A stretch of 43,585 nucleotides of DNA, from contig JAAFJH010000010.1 of NCBI GenBank assembly GCA_013298875.1, positions 1-43,585 on the forward strand, written 5' to 3'. The position numbers and the translations under genes are program-made. Numbering within the stretch: position 1 is the first letter of the stretch; each line of letters opens with the position of its first letter. The notes beneath the pieces are model-generated. The model had not been told where the DNA came from. It did not search any database and saw only the letters and a program-made list of their open reading frames with translations. Below, in pieces: positions 39,804 through 43,585 of the stretch. This DNA is from Synechococcales cyanobacterium bin2.concoct.b11b12b14.033. GTDB lineage: Bacteria; Cyanobacteriota; Vampirovibrionia; Caenarcaniphilales; Caenarcanaceae.

Positions 39804-41180
39804 ATGAATAACTTGAAACAATTTTATTATTTGAATAAGCCAACCATACTGTTTTGTTTATTGTTATTGATTAGTATTTTTAATTTATTTTATAAACTCA
39901 ATGATACTACAGTTGAAACTTGGGACGAAGCGATATACGGAGTTAATGCATATGAAATGCTAATTAGTAAAAATCCATTCATTGTAACTTTTGGGGGGGG
40001 TTTAGATCATTCAAACTTAAAGCCAGCCTTGGGAGTTTTCCTATCTGCTATAGGCTTTAAGTTTTTTGGGACAAACTTATTTGGTCTTCGTTTCTTTTCT
40101 GCTCTTGCTGGGCTAGTTTGCATATTATTTGTTTTTTTCTATGCTAAAAAATTATTTGGTTTAATTCCAGCATTTTTTAGTGGTACTGTTCTCGCAACAT
40201 CATATGGCTTTATATGTAAGCATGGAGCCAGAAACGGAGATTTTGATGCAACGCTTTCTTTATTTTTATTACTTACTATTATATTTATTCACTGGTCTTA
40301 TCGGTCGCCCAAATATTTCTACTTTTCAGCTATAACACTTATGTTGGGTTTCTTGGAGAAAAGTTTTGCTATTTTCCCCGTTCTAGCGTCATTATTTTTC
40401 TTCGCAATAAAAAATAAAGTATATAAATTTAAAGATTATTTTTCTTATATATTAGTTTTTTTAGTGCCTATTATTTTATGGTTTTTTGCTAGATATTCAC
40501 AAGGCGATATTGAAAGTCTAGAGCAAATGTTTTTTTATGACTTCTGGAGCAGGCTCTCAACACCAGTTGAAAATCACAAGGAAAACATCTTTTATTACTT
40601 TAATTATCTACTAAGATTCTTTTTCCCTTGGAGTGCTTTCTTAATTTCTTCTATAGTACTGATTCTTCTCTTAAAGAGAGCCGGTAAAATAAAAAATACG
40701 AGATCAATATTCAAACTCAGATTTATTATTATTTGGCTAATATCAACTTTATTTATATTTTCAGTAGCTGGAACAAAGCTCTATTGGTATATTATGCCAG
40801 TATATCCCGCTCTAAGCCTTCTAATTGGTTATATTATCAAAGAATTAATTTGTCATAAAAAAGTAATAATTGTTTTTTCATTAATAATTTGCTCGATAAT
40901 AGGAGAATTTAGAATAATTAATAATATTGCTAAGAGTAAAGTTGAATTAAATTCTAAAGAGGCAGCTTTATTAAGTATAAAAAAAAGAGAGCATTTAACT
41001 ACAATATGCTCAACAGAACCTCTGAGCAAGGGTGAGTTTTTTATAGCAGAAGTCATGAAAAACTTGACTCCCGTTTCAGATAAAACTATGTGTAATAAAT
41101 TAATAAAACAAAATGATTTAAATATTTTATGTCTTGCACCCAAGAATACTAAATGGGAAGTTACAAAATGTCATAACTAG
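39804..41180 (+). CDS. GT39/ArnT-like membrane glycosyltransferase
   Basis: ETWDEAIYGVNAYEML, GTNLFGLRFFSALAGLV, many TM segments, GTKLYWYIMPVYPALSLLIGY. Confidence 0.85.
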   Translation: MNNLKQFYYLNKPTILFCLLLLISIFNLFYKLNDTTVETWDEAIYGVNAYEMLISKNPFIVTFGGGLDHSNLKPALGVFLSAIGFKFFGTNLFGLRFFSALAGLVCILFVFFYAKKLFGLIPAFFSGTVLATSYGFICKHGARNGDFDATLSLFLLLTIIFIHWSYRSPKYFYFSAITLMLGFLEKSFAIFPVLASLFFFAIKNKVYKFKDYFSYILVFLVPIILWFFARYSQGDIESLEQMFFYDFWSRLSTPVENHKENIFYYFNYLLRFFFPWSAFLISSIVLILLLKRAGKIKNTRSIFKLRFIIIWLISTLFIFSVAGTKLYWYIMPVYPALSLLIGYIIKELICHKKVIIVFSLIICSIIGEFRIINNIAKSKVELNSKEAALLSIKKREHLTTICSTEPLSKGEFFIAEVMKNLTPVSDKTMCNKLIKQNDLNILCLAPKNTKWEVTKCHN

Positions 41181-41232
41181 AACTAAAAAGAGATGACATT
41201 TTAGGTAGGAATTTATTTCGTCGAATTCACAA

Positions 41233-41883
41233 TTATTTAATTACTGGATGAACCTGGTCAAGCGTTAGTTCGACAGGCTGAAAACGTCCAAAGATGCTAA
41301 CCATAACAGTAACTTTGCCATGCTCTAGATCAATTAAACTTGCTTCTCCAGTAAAACCATCAAAAGCACCACCTTCAACTTGCACTTCATCTCCGACTTC
41401 AAAGTAAACCTTATATTGGCTATCAACTTCTCCATCTTTACGACGTGTGGCTCTTCCAAATAATCTGGCTACTTCTACGGTTGAAAGAGGTCTGTCAATT
41501 ATATCAAGAACACCGGGTGTATTTCTAACTGCCCGAAAAGTGGTTTCACTCATTAACATATTTACAAAAATATATCTTTGATAACGGGGAATACTTTGTT
41601 CTACCCTTTTGCCATTTTTTACTTTGGTAATCTGTTTTTTAGGTACATAAATTTCCATAATTTCATCCAAAACGCCCATATTTTCAGCTCTTTTCAAAAT
41701 TTGTTGATGAACTTTATCTTCATTACCCATTGTATAAACAACATACCAACCAGCTCCATCTTTACTTAAATTAGATTTAGCTCTGGTAGCTTGATTAGTT
41801 GAAGTTTTAGCAACCAGCTCAGGTGCTTCTAAAGTGGTGAATTCCGAACTTGTATTTATTTCGATTTCGCTTGAGTCGTTCAT
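41233..41883 (-). CDS. nusG: Transcription termination/antitermination factor NusG
   Basis: WYVVYTMGNEDKVHQQI, YIFVNMLM, VRNTPGVLDI; KOW: VGDEVQVEGGAFDGFTGEASLIDLEHGKVTVMVSIFGRFQPVEL. Confidence 0.94.
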   Translation of the reverse strand: MNDSSEIEINTSSEFTTLEAPELVAKTSTNQATRAKSNLSKDGAGWYVVYTMGNEDKVHQQILKRAENMGVLDEIMEIYVPKKQITKVKNGKRVEQSIPRYQRYIFVNMLMSETTFRAVRNTPGVLDIIDRPLSTVEVARLFGRATRRKDGEVDSQYKVYFEVGDEVQVEGGAFDGFTGEASLIDLEHGKVTVMVSIFGRFQPVELTLDQVHPVIK

Positions 41884-41887
41884 TGGA

Positions 41888-42106
41888 TTATTTTTGAATT
41901 AAATGTTTTAGCTGATTAATAGTTTGCATTAAGCCAAGATCAATGCAATACAAAAGACCTGTTAAAATAGATGACAAAGCCAAAACCACAAAGCATTGAT
42001 ATACAACTTGCCTGAAAGGTGGCCAAGTAATAAACTTAGCTTCTCGTCTAACATCTTTGAAGTAATTTATAGTTTTTAAAAGAGGATTCTTCGAACTGTC
42101 TGACAT
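41888..42106 (-). CDS. secE: Preprotein translocase subunit SecE
   Basis: INYFKDVRREAKFITWPPFRQVVYQ plus one TM helix; immediately upstream of nusG. Confidence 0.9.
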   Translation of the reverse strand: MSDSSKNPLLKTINYFKDVRREAKFITWPPFRQVVYQCFVVLALSSILTGLLYCIDLGLMQTINQLKHLIQK

Positions 42107-42205
42107 TCAAAATTTTGACCATGAATTAATAATAATAATATCAGATTCATTAAAGTTTAATTTCATATTGACAAATCAATTTTAGGTTTTTTATTCATTA
42201 TTTTT

Positions 42206-43585
42206 TTATTTTACCCAATTTTCTTTAATTGTTTGTTTGCTACGGGCAATAATTAAGCTATTTGGATTTTCCACATTTTCCGTAATAGTACTGCCAGCCG
42301 CCACCAAACAATTATCCGCAATTTGAATAGGTGCCACAAAAACACAATTACTACCTACTTTTACTTTATCGCCAATTATTGTTTTACTTTTGGTGCCATT
42401 TAAAGCATCATAATTAGCCGTAATTGTACCGGCACCAATATTAACTTCTTCACCCAAAGTGCAATCTCCAATATAACTCAAATGCGATACCTTTGAATTT
42501 TTGCCAATAAAGCTGTTTTTCACCTCGACAAAATCACCAACTAAAACACCTGCATCTAAAATTGTTTGTGGTCTCAGATTAGCAAAAGGCCCAACCGAAC
42601 AATTACTAGCAACTTTTACTTCCACCAAATTAGATTGACGCACCGAGCAATTAGAACCAATTTCTGAATTTTGAATAAAAGTGTTGGGTCCAATATGTGA
42701 CTCAGAGCCAATATTAACTTTTCCAATTAATTGACAATTTGGCCAAATAACTGTATCAGAGCCAATTTCGGTTTCCGGGGAAATTAAAACTGAATTCGCA
42801 TTTAAAAAAGTAATTCCCTCAGACATCAATTTTTTTACTTTTTGTTGGCTGGCAGCTTGAATGGCTTTCTCCAAGTCAGTTCTTGAATTAATACCTAAAA
42901 TTTCAGCGGAGTTTTCACAAATATAAGAAATTACTTTTAAATTACTTTTAATTGTCCATTCAATCAAGTCAGTCAAATAATATTCTTTTTGAACATTTGT
43001 ATTTTTAATACTCGCTAAACCTTCTTTCAGTCGCTCAAAACTTAAATTAAAATAATAAACTCCTCCATTAATTTCTTTAATTTTTCTCTCGGTTTCATTA
43101 CAATCTTTTTCCTCACGGATAGATTGAATTGAGCCACTTGCAGATTTTACAATTCGTCCATAACCTTCTGGATTATCAATTTGAGCGGTTAAAATGCCAA
43201 TTTCTGCCTTTTGTGATTTCACCGAATTAATTAAATTTTGCAAGGTTTCAGTCGTCAAAAGAGGTGTATCAATGCAAGTAATTAATAAATTTATATTTTC
43301 TTTGTCTGGTAAATTTACAAAACTTTCGGCATTTAAAGCGGTTTGTAATGCATGAGCAGTGCCTAACTGTTCTTTTTGTTCAATAAAAAATTCTCGTTGT
43401 TCCGGTTTTAAAAAAGCACTTAAAGCTGATATTTGATGACCCAAAACAAATTGCATGAAGTCGGGTTTTAAATTTATTAAAGTTTGCTTTACTCTTTCTA
43501 AAATGCTTTGCCCTAAAAAATCATGTAGGGCTTTATGTTTATTAGACTTGAATCGGGTGCTTTTGCCGGCGGCCAAAATGATTAT
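42206..43585 (-). CDS. glmU: Bifunctional GlmU (UDP-GlcNAc pyrophosphorylase / GlcN-1-P acetyltransferase), 5' end truncated by window
   Basis: AAGKSTRFKSNKHK, LGTAHALQTAL, hexapeptide repeats, SHLSYIGDCTLGEEVNIGAGTITANYDALNGTKSKTIIGD. The listed M at 43576 is an in-frame TTG (Leu); reading continues as IILAAGKSTR to the window edge. Confidence 0.95.
   Translation of the reverse strand: MIILAAGKSTRFKSNKHKALHDFLGQSILERVKQTLINLKPDFMQFVLGHQISALSAFLKPEQREFFIEQKEQLGTAHALQTALNAESFVNLPDKENINLLITCIDTPLLTTETLQNLINSVKSQKAEIGILTAQIDNPEGYGRIVKSASGSIQSIREEKDCNETERKIKEINGGVYYFNLSFERLKEGLASIKNTNVQKEYYLTDLIEWTIKSNLKVISYICENSAEILGINSRTDLEKAIQAASQQKVKKLMSEGITFLNANSVLISPETEIGSDTVIWPNCQLIGKVNIGSESHIGPNTFIQNSEIGSNCSVRQSNLVEVKVASNCSVGPFANLRPQTILDAGVLVGDFVEVKNSFIGKNSKVSHLSYIGDCTLGEEVNIGAGTITANYDALNGTKSKTIIGDKVKVGSNCVFVAPIQIADNCLVAAGSTITENVENPNSLIIARSKQTIKENWVK

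Noticed and set aside
43574-43576. Listed Met start of GlmU at 43576
   Set aside because: Codon is TTG within the conserved IILAAGKSTR motif; the true start lies beyond the window, so this is an internal Leu.
1-43585. Search for tRNA, rRNA, tmRNA, SRP RNA, RNase P RNA and common riboswitches by eye
   Set aside because: No convincing conserved cores (for example no GGTTCGAATCC-type T-loop in a cloverleaf context). Visual search has limited sensitivity; tRNAscan-SE and Infernal/Rfam would be decisive.

Overview
43.6 kb window of an AT-rich bacterial chromosome. It is mostly single-copy housekeeping genes in short runs on both strands: M48 peptidase, rpiB, aroC, lgt, birA, glyA, folE, prfA, smpB, class I fumarase, galE, rsgA, murF, purC, katE, secE-nusG and glmU. 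Between them are surface/glycan genes (HTTM protein, GT9, DUF6056-like, GT39) and several orphan proteins. A Ycf23/DUF561 protein suggests a cyanobacterium-related lineage such as Melainabacteria/Vampirovibrionia (inference only). I saw no rRNA, tRNA, CRISPR array, prophage, transposase or recognised defence locus. The observations most worth checking are: (1) a G8 tract inside a GT39 gene where either a 1-nt gain or loss causes early termination, a candidate phase-variable locus; (2) a PurC-PurS fusion; (3) an OmpR-type response regulator with Ser at the phospho-acceptor Asp position, overlapping rsgA by 1 bp; (4) two families of inverted-repeat elements (A and B), with two B copies and 1.5 A copies, clustered around small ORFs upstream of murF; (5) a 6-codon uORF built from a perfect 10-bp tandem repeat directly upstream of prfA; (6) an unlisted 36-aa membrane micropeptide. 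None of these could be searched against databases here, so novelty is unproven.
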